Shown here piece after piece: positions 48,301-55,379 of a DNA stretch of 64,000 bases (positions within the stretch are counted from its first letter, which is position 1; each line of letters opens with the position of its first letter). The stretch is from assembly GCF_000003815.2 (NCBI RefSeq), contig NC_049996.1, positions 15,588,336-15,652,335 of the forward strand. Direction: 5' to 3'. Origin of the DNA: Branchiostoma floridae (lineage: Eukaryota; Chordata; Leptocardii; Amphioxiformes; Branchiostomatidae). A program made the position numbers and the translations under genes. The notes beneath the pieces are model-generated. The model searched no databases, was not told the DNA's origin, and saw only the letters and a program-made list of their open reading frames with translations.

Positions 48301-50796
48301 GTCAATATTTCGTTCTCGAGAATATTTTCAATTTTGTGGCCAAAAATCTCACATAGGGCACCTTTAAATGATGAAACTGAGAGTAAAGAAACATGCTTCA
48401 CTAGTACAACAACCTGTTAAAGCCATAGAGGAAACAGGAAACAGGTTTTCTGCCCCCCATCACAACACTTCAACATCGTTTATTGCCGTTAGTTTTATGA
48501 TATGTAACTCCTAGTTTGTGATGGTGTTTATTTTTATCAAGTTCACGACACAAGCACCAGGAATATGAAATTATGAGGCAAATATGCTAAACTCTGCCAG
48601 TACAACAACCTGTAAAAGCCATAGAGGAAACAGGAAACAGGCCCCCTGGGTATTTCACAACACCTCAACAGGTGACAGTATACCCGGTACGAGTCACCAC
48701 AGCAGCGCTGCCTCACCCTGGTCGCGGGGCATGATTATAAGGCATGCGGACCATCAGAGGACACCACTATATTTTCTCAGGCCCCGGGCGATCACAACAA
48801 AGAAGACCAGGGCGAGACGACACACATATAACTACACCTAAGCGCGAAGTAGCGATCAATTGCTACCCAAATATAATAAATTATTTGTAGTTTTCCACAC
48901 TGTGGTTCTGTTGTCAGCGCGCCAACTTTGATATGAGTTTATAAATGGTCAACAACGGATCGTGATTTTTCTTAGATTTCCTGTACTGCTGTCATCATTT
49001 CAAAGGTATTCCTGTCCACCACGAAGGTGATGTTTACCGGAGTCACGGAACGGTTAAGGGGAAATTCCGCGACTTAAAATAAAGAGGGACGTACGGATCA
49101 CCCAACAGTACTTCCTTAAAGCGCTACAAAAGACACGTGTTTATAGACGACGCGTCGACTCTATAACTGTTTATATGTCCAGACTTGTTTGGAACAAACT
49201 CCTGACAGCTGACCGTGAAGCAATGGAACAACAGCGGCGGGTTGACAGTGTATTGTTCGTGTCGGGAACACGGAGGCAGAGAGCACCCCTGTGTGAGAGC
49301 CAAGCGTGTCTGTGTACACACTCCCGCACCCATGTCACCTGGAGATATAAACAGCGCCTATCGCACGGAACAACACACAAAATCCTGTCCATTACAAGGC
49401 TATTATAGGGGAGTTTGAAGCGTACATACCTCGATACAGATGATTCCCCCCTGGTGGCCCTCAAACGTGCGCAGCGCCTCGCCTGTCTCGATCGTCCAAG
49501 CCATCACATTGGCGTCGTGCGAGCCGGTAAATAGAGTCTTGCCCTGGCGATCCACCGCCATGGACAGGATGGCCATTTTGTGTCCTTTGAACGTCGTCCG
49601 GCATTTCCCGTCCAAACTCCAGGCCTTGGCCGTGCTGTCTAGAGATCCCGTGAGGACCAGGTCTTTGGAGGCGTCCACCGTGTCGTGCTGCGCCTTGGGC
49701 GAGTTGTCACCGTCCGGCGCGACGAAAATGATCGGGGTGATGCCGCGCTTGTGCCCGAGGAACACCTGCACGCACTCCCCGGAGTCGAACTGCCAGCACC
49801 GCGCCGTGCGGTCGTACGAGCTGGTGAACAGCAGCCCTCCCGCTGGAAAATAAAAACACACATCCATTTACAGGACACTTAATACACACACCCGCCCCAC
49901 ACACGCTTTCATATGATCTAGTTATGTAAACATCTTAATACATGTGGATTAGCGTTAGTGTGATATATTGAGCGAGTAGACATATAAGACATGTTATAGT
50001 AAATAGCTGACAAGATGCAGTAATACTAATAGTACTGTAAGCTTGCCTGTTAGTGTGATTTATTGAGCGAGTAGTTATATAAGATGTGTAATAGTAAATA
50101 ACTGACACATGCTGGAAGATACTATTCTCCAAGTAGAGGTTTGGTCGCGGAGCTACAAAGTAAAAATCCTGACCATTACTACTAGTATCTCCGCGACCAA
50201 ACCTCTGCCTGGAGAACAGGAAGATTCAATAATAGAACTGTAGCCTGACGTAACATTCTGGTTTTGTCTGACATTGTAAACTGTGTTTTCTTTTGATATT
50301 GCATAGCCTTAAAATCCACATCTACTTCTACAGTATTAGATTTATGTTACCATACAGCTAGTTATCGTATAATATACTCAAGTTTCCCTTACACTGTACC
50401 CGTTGCAATTGTTGCGCAATAAACTTTAACTTGACGTGACTAGTACTACTACTTGCCTGCCGCTACTCTGTTGACAGGAGAAGAGTGACCGGTAAAGACG
50501 AGGACACAGTCGCACGAGTTCAGGTCCCACTTGCGGATGGTCTTGTCGGCGCTGGACGTGACGGCGTAGTTGTCGACGAAGCCGACGGACGTGATGTAGT
50601 CGGCGTGGCCCGTCAGGACCCCGACACACTCGTGCGTGCGCGCGCTCCACAGGCGGGCGGTGCGATCCTCCGACCCGGTGATCAACAGCGACCCGTCCCG
50701 AGAGAGCGCCAGGCAGTTCACGCCGCCGGAGTGGTCCGTGCAGGTCTTGATCAAGTGGCTCGAGTCCTGTTTCTTCTTGCTTCCGCCGCTTCCCAT
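23724..50796 (-). CDS. WDR86: WDR86, WD40-repeat protein with a predicted myristoylated N-terminus
   Basis: Five exons (50796-50457, 49842-49430, 25067-24932, 24482-24379, 23981-23724) give 416 residues with exact phase joins. WD blades include LLITGSEDRTARLWS, AVTSSADKTIRKWDL, LFTSSYDRTARCWQF, LVLTGSLDSTAKAWSL, LFTGSHDANVMAWTI, MYTGSSDHTAKCWVV, LFTGSGDACARAFDAKSG and LFTASHDGTMKVWNA. The GSGDACARAFDA blade and the order of blades match vertebrate WDR86. The protein starts MGSGGSKKKQ, a strong N-myristoylation pattern (Gly2, Ser6, Lys7). The C-terminus adds about 60 highly charged residues (KKDEEDKENAKRR, IEQERKEREVMDMV), making it longer than the human protein as I recall it (about 376 residues). 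Intron 1 uses a GC donor. Intron 2 is 24.4 kb. Function beyond a WD40 scaffold is unknown. Confidence 0.92.
24226..24360. repeat. Repeat fragment with CGCCGAAGG units, in WDR86 intron 4
   Basis: GTTGCGCCGAAGG, TTACGCCGAAGGGCG and TTACGTCGAAGGCG units with ATACAGATACAGATAC relate to the block nested at 355-465 and to 37815-37925. It ends next to the exon 4 donor. Confidence 0.5.
24640..24990 (-). repeat. Three tandem copies of the WDR86 exon 3 end and donor region
   Basis: On the + strand, TTAATTTGCAT ... TGAATATTCATGA ... CTTTCAAACGCC ... GAAGGCCATGCATGACA ... TTGTATT recurs about every 120 bases. Starts are near 24670, 24790 and 24890. The third copy holds the true exon 3 end and donor (24932/24931). 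The first keeps a recognisable but mutated exon stretch (GCCATGCATGACATAGTG against GCCATGCAGGACACAGTG). The second is more decayed. Confidence 0.75.
25826..25980 (+). mobile_element. Small DNA element with TGGACCGATC terminal inverted repeats
   Basis: Ends are TGGACCGATCCTG and GGGATCGGTCCA. Inside are inverted TTCGAACACCTCC and GGAGGTGTTCGAA blocks. Other copies are at 42725-42889 (opposite orientation) and a fragment at 38495-38572. No coding capacity. Confidence 0.85.
26285..26420 (+). repeat. Copy of the CTCAAAGTATGAAAT repeat family
   Basis: GCGGCTTGTTTCTGTGTCG, ACCGCTCAAAGTATGAAAT, ATGTGGGAATATAGTGC and CATCCAGAACATTTCCACTT are shared with the inverted pair at 52591-53028. Confidence 0.8.
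27320..27425 (+). mobile_element. SINE-like repeat fragment
   Basis: AATGAGGAAAGTCGTGTGAA, GTGCCCTTCCCAA and CATGACAGGATTCGAACCCA match the SINE-like family, including the tRNA-type B box. Confidence 0.65.
29965..30330. repeat. Tandem repeat, about four units of 83-100 bp
   Basis: CATGGCTTAAAATATT-type blocks occur at about 29998, 30098, 30181 and 30274. Each is preceded by a GATAATATGA or GATTGACCC stretch and followed by a CATTCT block. Confidence 0.75.
30436..31600. mobile_element. 1.17-kb element with C-rich terminal inverted repeats
   Basis: It starts GGTGTGGCAGCGATCTCGCC and ends with the near reverse complement (GAGATCGCTGTCACACC). Both ends hold short arrays of CGATCTCGCCCCCCC, or its complement with GATCACTAGCG variants: three to four units on the left (to about 30535) and about seven on the right (from about 31430). 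The AT-rich middle has no open frame of note. No clear target duplication was seen. It is probably a non-autonomous DNA transposon. Confidence 0.75.
32320..32680. repeat. Direct repeat, about 180-bp spacing
   Basis: CTATACARTMYYATC and CCATGCAAACAAYGTATGTG blocks are repeated at about 32475-32515 and 32622-32665, with a weaker third copy near 32330. Confidence 0.5.
33245..33705 (+). repeat. Direct repeat of about 80 bp, 380 bp apart
   Basis: GAGATCGCYATGG, ATACGGTGATYTG and CCACAGTTTATTTTTTG followed by CACCCAGG occur at 33249-33325 and 33627-33700. Confidence 0.75.
34568..34806. mobile_element. Foldback element with about 40-bp inverted ends
   Basis: The left end (GTATGTCACTGCACTTGTGG, GGCACTGCGGGGTTCG) pairs with the right end (CGAACCCCGTAGTGCCG, GTGCAGTGCAGTAGTATAC). 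The interior is AT-rich and noncoding. Confidence 0.8.
34970..35295 (+). repeat. Direct repeat about 240 bp apart
   Basis: TTATCTTAAAAGTCTGGGTC (34972) and TTATCTTAAGGTCTGGGTCC (35214) are each followed by similar CTGATTAC and TGTGTA stretches. Confidence 0.6.
35570..35735 (+). mobile_element. LINE-like 3' tail
   Basis: AAAGCGACCTGCAGGACCAT, TTGAGCTTTCATGAATAAAT and AAAGATACAAACAAACAAAC resemble the 3' UTR and tail of CR1/L2-type LINEs. No coding part is present. Confidence 0.45.
36012..36223 (-). mobile_element. Inverted-repeat element, TTCGCGGT family
   Basis: Ends TACTGTAAATGCA and TACATTTACAGTA. The interior has many TTCGCGGTGGTTTTAA blocks. This is the opposite-strand and longer relative of 10295-10465. 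Confidence 0.88.
36340..36450. repeat. Repeat fragment with AAGCAACTGGATATGATTTT
   Basis: Shares this block with the reverse complement of 59815-59875 and, in decayed form, with 41040-41160, which also has a CATCCAGGTAATAAGA block. Confidence 0.6.
37587..37805 (+). repeat. One arm of a long inverted duplication (partner 43248-43440)
   Basis: From AAGCCTCCATTCATATAATG through CGTTTCACGTGGGGCGACAC and AACCGAGACAAGCGACAACA to GTAGCCTGATTAAATCTCGC, it reads as the near-identical reverse complement of 43248-43440. The far edge is a terminus of the small element family listed at 13440. Confidence 0.88.
37815..37925 (+). mobile_element. Copy of the element nested at 355-465
   Basis: TATCTGTATCTATATAACG, ACACACCAGCTTCGCAGGC and GCAGCAGCTGGTTATATTAC match the first copy closely. 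It sits inside a copy of the small element that ends near 38160 (GACAGCAGAGTTTGTGTTAC). Confidence 0.75.
38495..38572 (-). mobile_element. Fragment of the TGGACCGATC element
   Basis: TGACGGAGGTGTTCGAAATA, TTCTATTTGTTCGATATGGC and GTTCGACAGGATCGTTCCAT match the right half of 42725-42889. Confidence 0.75.
39187..39382. repeat. CA/TG microsatellite, about 195 bp
   Basis: Near-pure ACACAC with a few ACGC and ATAC interruptions. Confidence 0.97.
39970..40420 (+). repeat. Direct repeat of about 110 bp, with a LINE-like tail between
   Basis: GATTCTGCAMAATTT, GAAACGGTTWWRR, GGTGGACTCGCCCTTG and ACTGAGTGKTAAACTTAAGT occur at 39977-40080 and 40310-40400. Between them, CTCGTACAATTGTTGTGCAA followed by TAAAG resembles a LINE 3' end that recurs at 50395-50425. 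Confidence 0.75.
41345..41885 (+). repeat. Degenerate tandem duplication, about 190-bp unit
   Basis: GTACGGCCCG, GATAGTCTGATAGCCARGCG and CCATCCATTC blocks are repeated at 41359-41455 and 41550-41635. A third partial copy covers the AATCCAGTTA to GATGC part at 41820-41885. Confidence 0.7.
42725..42889 (-). mobile_element. Small DNA element with TGGACCGATC terminal inverted repeats
   Basis: Ends TGGACCGATCCCC and GGATCGGTCCA, with internal inverted TTCGAACACCTCCGTCAAAA. It is the best-preserved copy of the family. Confidence 0.85.
43148..43247. other. Assembly gap (100 N)
   Basis: A run of exactly 100 N, a conventional unknown-length gap. One arm of the inverted duplication starts directly after it. 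Confidence 0.98.
43248..43440 (-). repeat. Second arm of the inverted duplication (partner 37587-37805)
   Basis: Near-identical reverse complement of 37587-37800 with a few substitutions. It is followed by a poly-G run at 43441-43457. Confidence 0.88.
44560..44650 (-). mobile_element. Diverged copy of the GCCTGATTAAATC element
   Basis: TAGTCTGTGTAACACAAACT through GCGCGATTAAATCAGGCTA. The middle is decayed. Confidence 0.6.
44741..44995 (+). mobile_element. Fullest copy of the SINE-like family
   Basis: Blocks in order: CACCGGGAAGGTCCCCTTCT, GTGGTGGGTTCTTTAACGTG, ACACGGGACCTCCATGTAAC, GAGTGAAGTGAGGAAAGTCG, GCCTTTCCCAAGGGCACAAG and CATGGCAGGTTTCGAACCC. The last is a B-box-like stretch. It follows a poly-C run. 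Other pieces are at 335, 4088, 4395, 12555 and 27320. Confidence 0.7.
45239..45338. other. Assembly gap (100 N)
   Basis: A run of 100 N immediately before the GAGTA array, which probably caused it. Confidence 0.98.
45380..46075. repeat. GAGTA pentanucleotide microsatellite, about 700 bp
   Basis: AGAGTAGAGTAGAGTA with ACAGTA variants, and a higher-order repeat: the GTACAGTACAGTATGTAGAA block near 45400 and again near 45722. A 270-residue Leu-Tyr-Ser-Thr frame on the minus strand is an artefact of the repeat. Confidence 0.97.
46605..46794. mobile_element. Foldback element with about 70-bp arms
   Basis: GAGTTTTCTTTTACACAACC, ACCTGCTGACGTTTCGATGT and CTGTCAGACA on the left pair with TGTCTGACAGACATCGAAAC, GTCAGCAGGTGAGA and GGTTGTGTAAAAGAAAACTC on the right, around a loop of about 45 bp. 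Confidence 0.9.
47339..47625 (+). repeat. Tandem duplication of about 155 bp
   Basis: GGAGGGCTRAAAGACTGGTT, ATTTTCCCGCTTGTAYGG, GAAACATTAAATCT and AAAATAAAACCCTG occur in both units. Confidence 0.85.
47705..47805 (+). repeat. Short tandem duplication, about 55 bp
   Basis: ATGAGTCATACAAGAGGAAA followed by TCTCAAAAC and ACTACC occurs twice. Confidence 0.85.
47835..48665 (+). repeat. Tandem repeat, three diverged long units
   Basis: GTTTATWGCCGTTAGTWTTR and GAGGAAACAGGAAACAGG blocks recur near 47842/48068, 48138/48427 and 48479/48623. The unit is about 350 bp with deletions in the outer copies. Confidence 0.8.
49945..50110. repeat. Direct repeat, about 97-bp unit, in WDR86 intron 1
   Basis: GTTAGTGTGATWTATTGAGC, GAGTAGWYATATAAGA and ATAGTAAATARCTGACA occur at 49956-50012 and 50050-50106. 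Confidence 0.8.
50125..50216. mobile_element. Small foldback element
   Basis: TTCTCCAAGTAGAGGTTTGG and TCGCGGA pair with TCCGCGACCAAACCTCTGCC and TGGAGAA. The outer end resembles the CTCCAAG ends at 5241 and 10265. Confidence 0.85.
50380..50435 (+). mobile_element. LINE-like 3' tail beside WDR86 exon 1
   Basis: ACTGTACCCGTTGCAATTGT followed by TGCGCAATAAACTTTA resembles the tail at 40235-40270. It lies about 20 bp from the GC donor of WDR86 exon 1. Confidence 0.4.
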
Positions 50797-50883
50797 GTTG
50801 CTGGAGACGTACGAACGATAATTTCCTCACCTCACCTGTTTATGCAGGTCTGGCAGTGTTTATTTGCAGAGGGCAGGTGAAGG

Positions 50884-50893
50884 TATATATATC
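50884..50893 (-). promoter_or_regulatory. Candidate TATA box of WDR86
   Basis: ATATATATAC on the minus strand, about 90 bases upstream of the WDR86 start codon. Initiation about 30 bases downstream would leave a 5' UTR of about 60 bases. Confidence 0.4.
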
Positions 50894-50899
50894 TGTGCA

Positions 50900-52400
50900 G
50901 TCGGACATGCACCAGTGCAACAGTGTGTGGGAGAGTGCCTGTCCCCACACACTGACATCCCTCACCCACGGAGACACGCTGTCCACCCCGCCAACAGCGC
51001 CACACGCATCCTAAACATGAACTTGACAACACCAGGGGCACGGTATACAGCAGGTACGGGTGTGGCAAGAAACAAGAGACGTTCTGTCGCTCCTACACAG
51101 CGAGCCGTGTACTGTCCGCGGTTTCTCAGAACGGTGGATTTACCCTACCGGCAGAGCGGGGTCCGTCTCAGCCGCTTGTCTCTCTTTCAGGATGACACCA
51201 AAATAAGGAACAGGTTCTTCCGCGACCTCCGACCCCTCAGAGCTCGAGCAGCGAGAATCGGAGCATTCCGGCGGGTGAGACAGTCCAGATGTCCCGGTCC
51301 TGAAGCGTGAGGTTCCTCGGTAAAAGGGAATCAATCCAAGCGTCGAGAACGTTCCACACTCACGCCGCACCCAACAGCGAGACGACTGACACTGGTGGAA
51401 GTTGGTCAGGTGAAATACCTGTCTACCTGGGGCCATTCATTTGAATAAGGCCGCCGCTGCGCAGTGTGGTGTTACACGGTCCGCTCAGGTGGAAAAGGTA
51501 ATACCGTACCTGGGCACGGAAATGTGCGGGTTTCACTTCCTGTGCTCGACACGCTGTGTGGTGAATAGCAGTAGATTGGTCTTTAGGTCCACCAAAATAT
51601 AACAACCTCTCACTTTGTACCATGACAACGTTGCATAAAGGTTAAAAGTAAAAAAAATGCAAAAGGTACTTGAAAAGTATGCAATAAAAACTTTCCGGGA
51701 AGAGAAATGTCATTTTTAAAGCCTTTCTATTACACAGAAAAGGATATTGACAATTTGTGGACATAAACAACTTCCAACGACGCTTACAGAAATATACATT
51801 AAGTTGTCTACACACAATGCACTCAATATCGTTCGTTGCACTCTAGTGTCACTGCATTCTTTACTTCATTTTCAAGGCAGGTCCATCGAGGCAAAGTACT
51901 GTAAGCCAAGAAGTGGAGTCAAGCATGACTTTCGAAAAGGAATCTTGACCTTATGTTGTATTTCCGCTATCTGTTCTCCTTTTTGTCCACGGTTTTCAGC
52001 AGGTGTCTGTGATCCAGCTCCTCCCTTTTTGACACAGTGGACTAGTCCAAAATCAGACGACACTGAGAGAAAGTTTGTGACTGACAGAAAAAAAACACAC
52101 ATAAAATCTGCGAATGCAATATGTCACCTACAAAACAACAATTTGCTCCATGTTCCATGTTAACTAGTCTCTACCAAGACTGACTAACGTTACAGTGCCT
52201 ATTACACTATGTTTATAGGGAGAATAATTTGCCAGGGGAGTTTTGCTACCAGAGGAGTTGGTCGGCTGGAGGGGCAACATGAACCTGAGTGTGGACTGAC
52301 TCCCCTGGCCTATGGCCAATTTCCCGATCTTTTTTTTACCGAATTCTACTATCCACGCTGTCGCACGCCCGTAGGAAGGCCTGGTGGCGGCTACATGTTA
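50900..52400. other. Intergenic upstream of WDR86, no gene seen
   Basis: The part at 50900-51450 is GC-richer and has overlapping open frames on both strands without recognisable domains. The rest is ordinary sequence. No defined repeat was seen before 52403. Confidence 0.45.
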
Positions 52401-52402
52401 AA

Positions 52403-52585
52403 GCCCCCTTTACAAATCAAGAATTTAGCTCGGGCGAGTGGTCAGCGAGCTCTAGNNNNNNNNNNNNNNNNNNNNNNNNNNNNNNNNNNNNNNNNNNNNN
52501 NNNNNNNNNNNNNNNNNNNNNNNNNNNNNNNNNNNNNNNNNNNNNNNNNNNNNNNCGAGCTAAATTCTTGATTTGTAAAGGGGGC
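52403..52585. repeat. Perfect 30-bp inverted repeat flanking an assembly gap
   Basis: 52403-52432 (GCCCCCTTTACAAATCAAGA then ATTTAGCTCG) is the exact reverse complement of 52556-52585. The 100 N at 52456-52555 lie between. A palindromic element probably broke the assembly. Confidence 0.92.
52456..52555. other. Assembly gap (100 N)
   Basis: A run of 100 N inside an inverted repeat. Confidence 0.98.
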
Positions 52586-52590
52586 TTAAA

Positions 52591-53028
52591 GGCAACCTAA
52601 AGCCATATTAGAGCGTTAGAAGTGGAAATATTCTGGATGAGGCAATCTATATGATATTGTTATCTACTGCACTATATTCCCACATTTACACCATTATTTC
52701 ATACTTTGAGCGATTAAAAATGGCAGAGAAACAAGCTGCACGAGGATTCCCTAAATATTGGAACCCCCTAAAATTAGGCCTTGATCCAGCCAGTAAACGG
52801 TAAACCGTGCGGCTTGTTTCTGTGCCGTTTTTAACCGCTCAAAGTATGAAATGATGATGCAAATGTGGGAATATAGTGCTTTCTTCTTTGTTTGTTTTAT
52901 TGGGATCTCCATTAGTGATACTAAATGTAGTATCACTACTCTTCATGCATGCAGTAGATGTCAATATCATACAGATAGTCTTATCCAGAATACTTCCACT
53001 TTTAACGCTCTATTGTTGCTAGGGTTGC
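52591..53028. repeat. Head-to-head inverted pair of the CTCAAAGTATGAAAT family
   Basis: 52591-52755 is the reverse complement of 52807-53028 (AACCGCTCAAAGTATGAAAT, AAATGTGGGAATATAGTGC, CCAGAATAYTTCCACTT, GGGTTGCC or GGTTGCC end). The right arm carries an insert of about 80 bp after TATAGTGC. The third copy is at 26285. Confidence 0.85.
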
Positions 53029-54157
53029 CCTTAACCACGGAATGATCTGAACCAGCCCGTGCAGACGACACACAGCGTTTCGCGCCAGCGCGCCAGGAGC
53101 GGTGCATGACGGGATGTGCATGCGGTGCCTGGCAACAACAATAACTTGCGGTCGGGCCGCGCTGAGCGATACGGGCATCTCCTGTATTATTCATTCCTAC
53201 TGCCGAGAGAACCTGATATTTCCGGTATTTTAGATACAGTCAAGTATGAGAACGGTAGCATACATTTTGTACGACGTATTAAAATAAACAACAGCGATTT
53301 TAGCTGTACCGTACACTCTGAAAATAATCCACGGTGTCACTAGCTTCCGTGATAGCTGACAACAGACTGACTGGGATCAGTGGGATGGTTATTTGTCCCT
53401 GTATGCCATTTGAGGCAAAATTCCTCTCTTTTGTCATCCAGCAACACTAGCTTCCTACACAGCCATGTACTAAGCGCTAGGTGCGCTGGCTTTTATTTTT
53501 GAGGAGGGCTGATTCGCGATTTTCAACATATTGGACAGACTGCTGCGAAGGTAGGTATATATAAAAACCTGGCCCATATAATGAAAATCAGGGCTCTCCC
53601 AAGAATAAACGCCACCGCTTCTTAGGCTATATGTCACCATTTTAACGTGTTAGCTAATGTAGCTTGCTGTGAAATAATAGGTTAAGCCAGTATTAACACG
53701 ACTTAGCTATTCAGCGGGAACAAAAACTAACAGATTTATTATAATAATAACTTATATCCATGTTGGATCATAACCGGATGTGTGGTTTCCATGGGTACGG
53801 CATAAACAACATAAAAATACTCGCTGAACCATAAAAGACCGAATGTGTGTGTGTGTCAAATACACGCGCTGTTTACAGCATAGTATAACTGTTCGTTGCC
53901 AGAGTTATATTACTTATTTTTGACAGGACCTGTTCGTGTCAAATGATTTGTATAGGTTAGGTGCACCTGTGCGTGTTTACTACATGACGTCACAAACCAC
54001 GTGTATTGCAGATCAAAGAAGTACTCTTTCACTATTGACATCTTAGATTGTTTGTAAGACAGGGCAGAAGATCGTGCGAGCGTTTTGAAGTAACATTTTG
54101 GGTTCAAGTGTTGAAGTGAAATATTTTTGCACGTATTTGATAAATAAAGAGGTCGCA

Positions 54158-54860
54158 AGGTTTATTCAATGGGAGAAGGATTTAATGATATATTACCAAG
54201 AAGTTCAAAGGGGGTTAAAACATAGCTGTATAGGATAAGAATAATGAATCCTAAACATTAAGATTTTATTAGGTTTAGATTTATTTTACGAGAGAAAGTT
54301 TAATGATATACATGTATTACCAAGAAGTTCAAAGGGTTTGAAACATTACAATCGGATAAGAATAATAAATCATTAAAATGAAGATTTTATTAGGTTTAGG
54401 TTTGTTTTATGAGAGAAAGTTTAATGATATATAGCAGTTCAAAGGGTTTTGAAACATAGCTGTATCGGATAAGAATACTAAATCATAAACATGAAGATTT
54501 TATTAGGTTTGGATTTATTTTATGAGAGAAAGTTTAATGATATATTACGTAGAAGTTCAAAGGGGTTTGAAACATTGCTGTATCGGATAAGAATAATAAA
54601 TCATAAACATTAAGATTTTATTAGGTTTAGGTTTATTTTATGAGAGAAAGTTTAATGATATATAGAAGTTCAAAGGGTTTTGAAACATTGCTGTATCGGA
54701 TAAGAATACTAAATCATAAACATTAAGATTTTATTAGGTTTAGGTTTATTTTATAAGAGAAGGATTCAATGATATATTACCAAGAAGTTCAAAGGGTTTA
54801 AAACAAAGCTGTATCGGATAAGAGCAATAAATCATAAACATGAAGATTTTATAACTCCCG
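54158..54860. repeat. Satellite-like array, six units of about 117 bp
   Basis: Each unit has GAGAGAAAGTTTAATGATAT, AGTTCAAAGGGTTT, GCTGTATCGGATAAGA, AATCATAAACATKAAGATTT and TATTAGGTTTAG. Units start near 54172, 54290, 54410, 54526, 54643 and 54760. Confidence 0.93.
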
Positions 54861-54965
54861 AATGAGTTTATGGCCACTTGACTCTGCACCTGTGTTTGGC
54901 AATTGTTATTAAGCACAATTTTATGTCACTATCCATTTTTCTTACAATAGTTCCGAGAACTGTTA

Positions 54966-55150
54966 AGCCTAGCCTGGGTACAATCCGGGTAGTAGTTCGC
55001 TCCTATTGTATGTAGGAATTATATGTAAGAACAAAACAGAAGCGACTGTATATAGTGTACAATAAATGTCAGAGCGAGAAACAACTGTATATATATATAG
55101 TGTATGATAAACGCCTGAGCGAACTACTTTCCGGGTGGTACCCAGGCTAT
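54966..55150. mobile_element. Inverted-repeat element, GGTAGTAGTTCGCTC family
   Basis: Left end AGCCTGGGTACAATCCGGGT and AGTAGTTCGCTC pair with GAGCGAACTACTTTCCGGGT and GGTACCCAGGCT. The interior has repeated ACTGTATATA stretches. End fragments lie in the KRIT1 intron at about 4375 and 4675. Confidence 0.88.
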
Positions 55151-55316
55151 CTTAAGCCCTAATTCTAGATAGAAATATTTTCAGGTATTGGTATTACGTT
55201 CGACGTTTATTTCGAGAACTATGCATCGATACTAGTACGTGCGTGGTATTGTAGAAACATAAACATTACCCAAACTGGAAGCTTCTCGATTTTCGTTAGC
55301 CTGGATACCACACTCC

Positions 55317-55370
55317 AGCCCGATCTCAAAAATATCTATCGTGTGATAGACATTTTTGAGATCGGGCTGA
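55317..55370. repeat. Near-perfect hairpin, 25-bp arms and 4-base loop
   Basis: CAGCCCGATCTCAAAAAT then ATCTATC, loop GTGT, then GATAGACATTTTTGAGATCG and GGCTG. There is one mismatch. A GAGATCGGGC fragment recurs at 41770. Confidence 0.85.
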
Positions 55371-55379
55371 GGGCTAGAT

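Larger units (their letters stand above)
25068..49429 (-). other. WDR86 intron 2, 24.4 kb, filled with repeats
   Basis: No convincing coding exon of any other gene was found on either strand. The individually listed repeats fall in it, along with two 100-base gaps (43148-43247, 45239-45338). Stretches without a defined element include 26430-27310, 27545-29100, 31610-33240 and 35740-36000. Confidence 0.6.

Noticed and set aside
51140-51436. 98-residue minus-strand frame upstream of WDR86, with an overlapping + frame
   Set aside because: Neither has a recognisable domain; the GC-rich composition lengthens chance frames.
54158-54860. Possible CRISPR-like array
   Set aside because: Units are about 117 bp and similar over their whole length, with no unique spacers; the setting is an animal genome.
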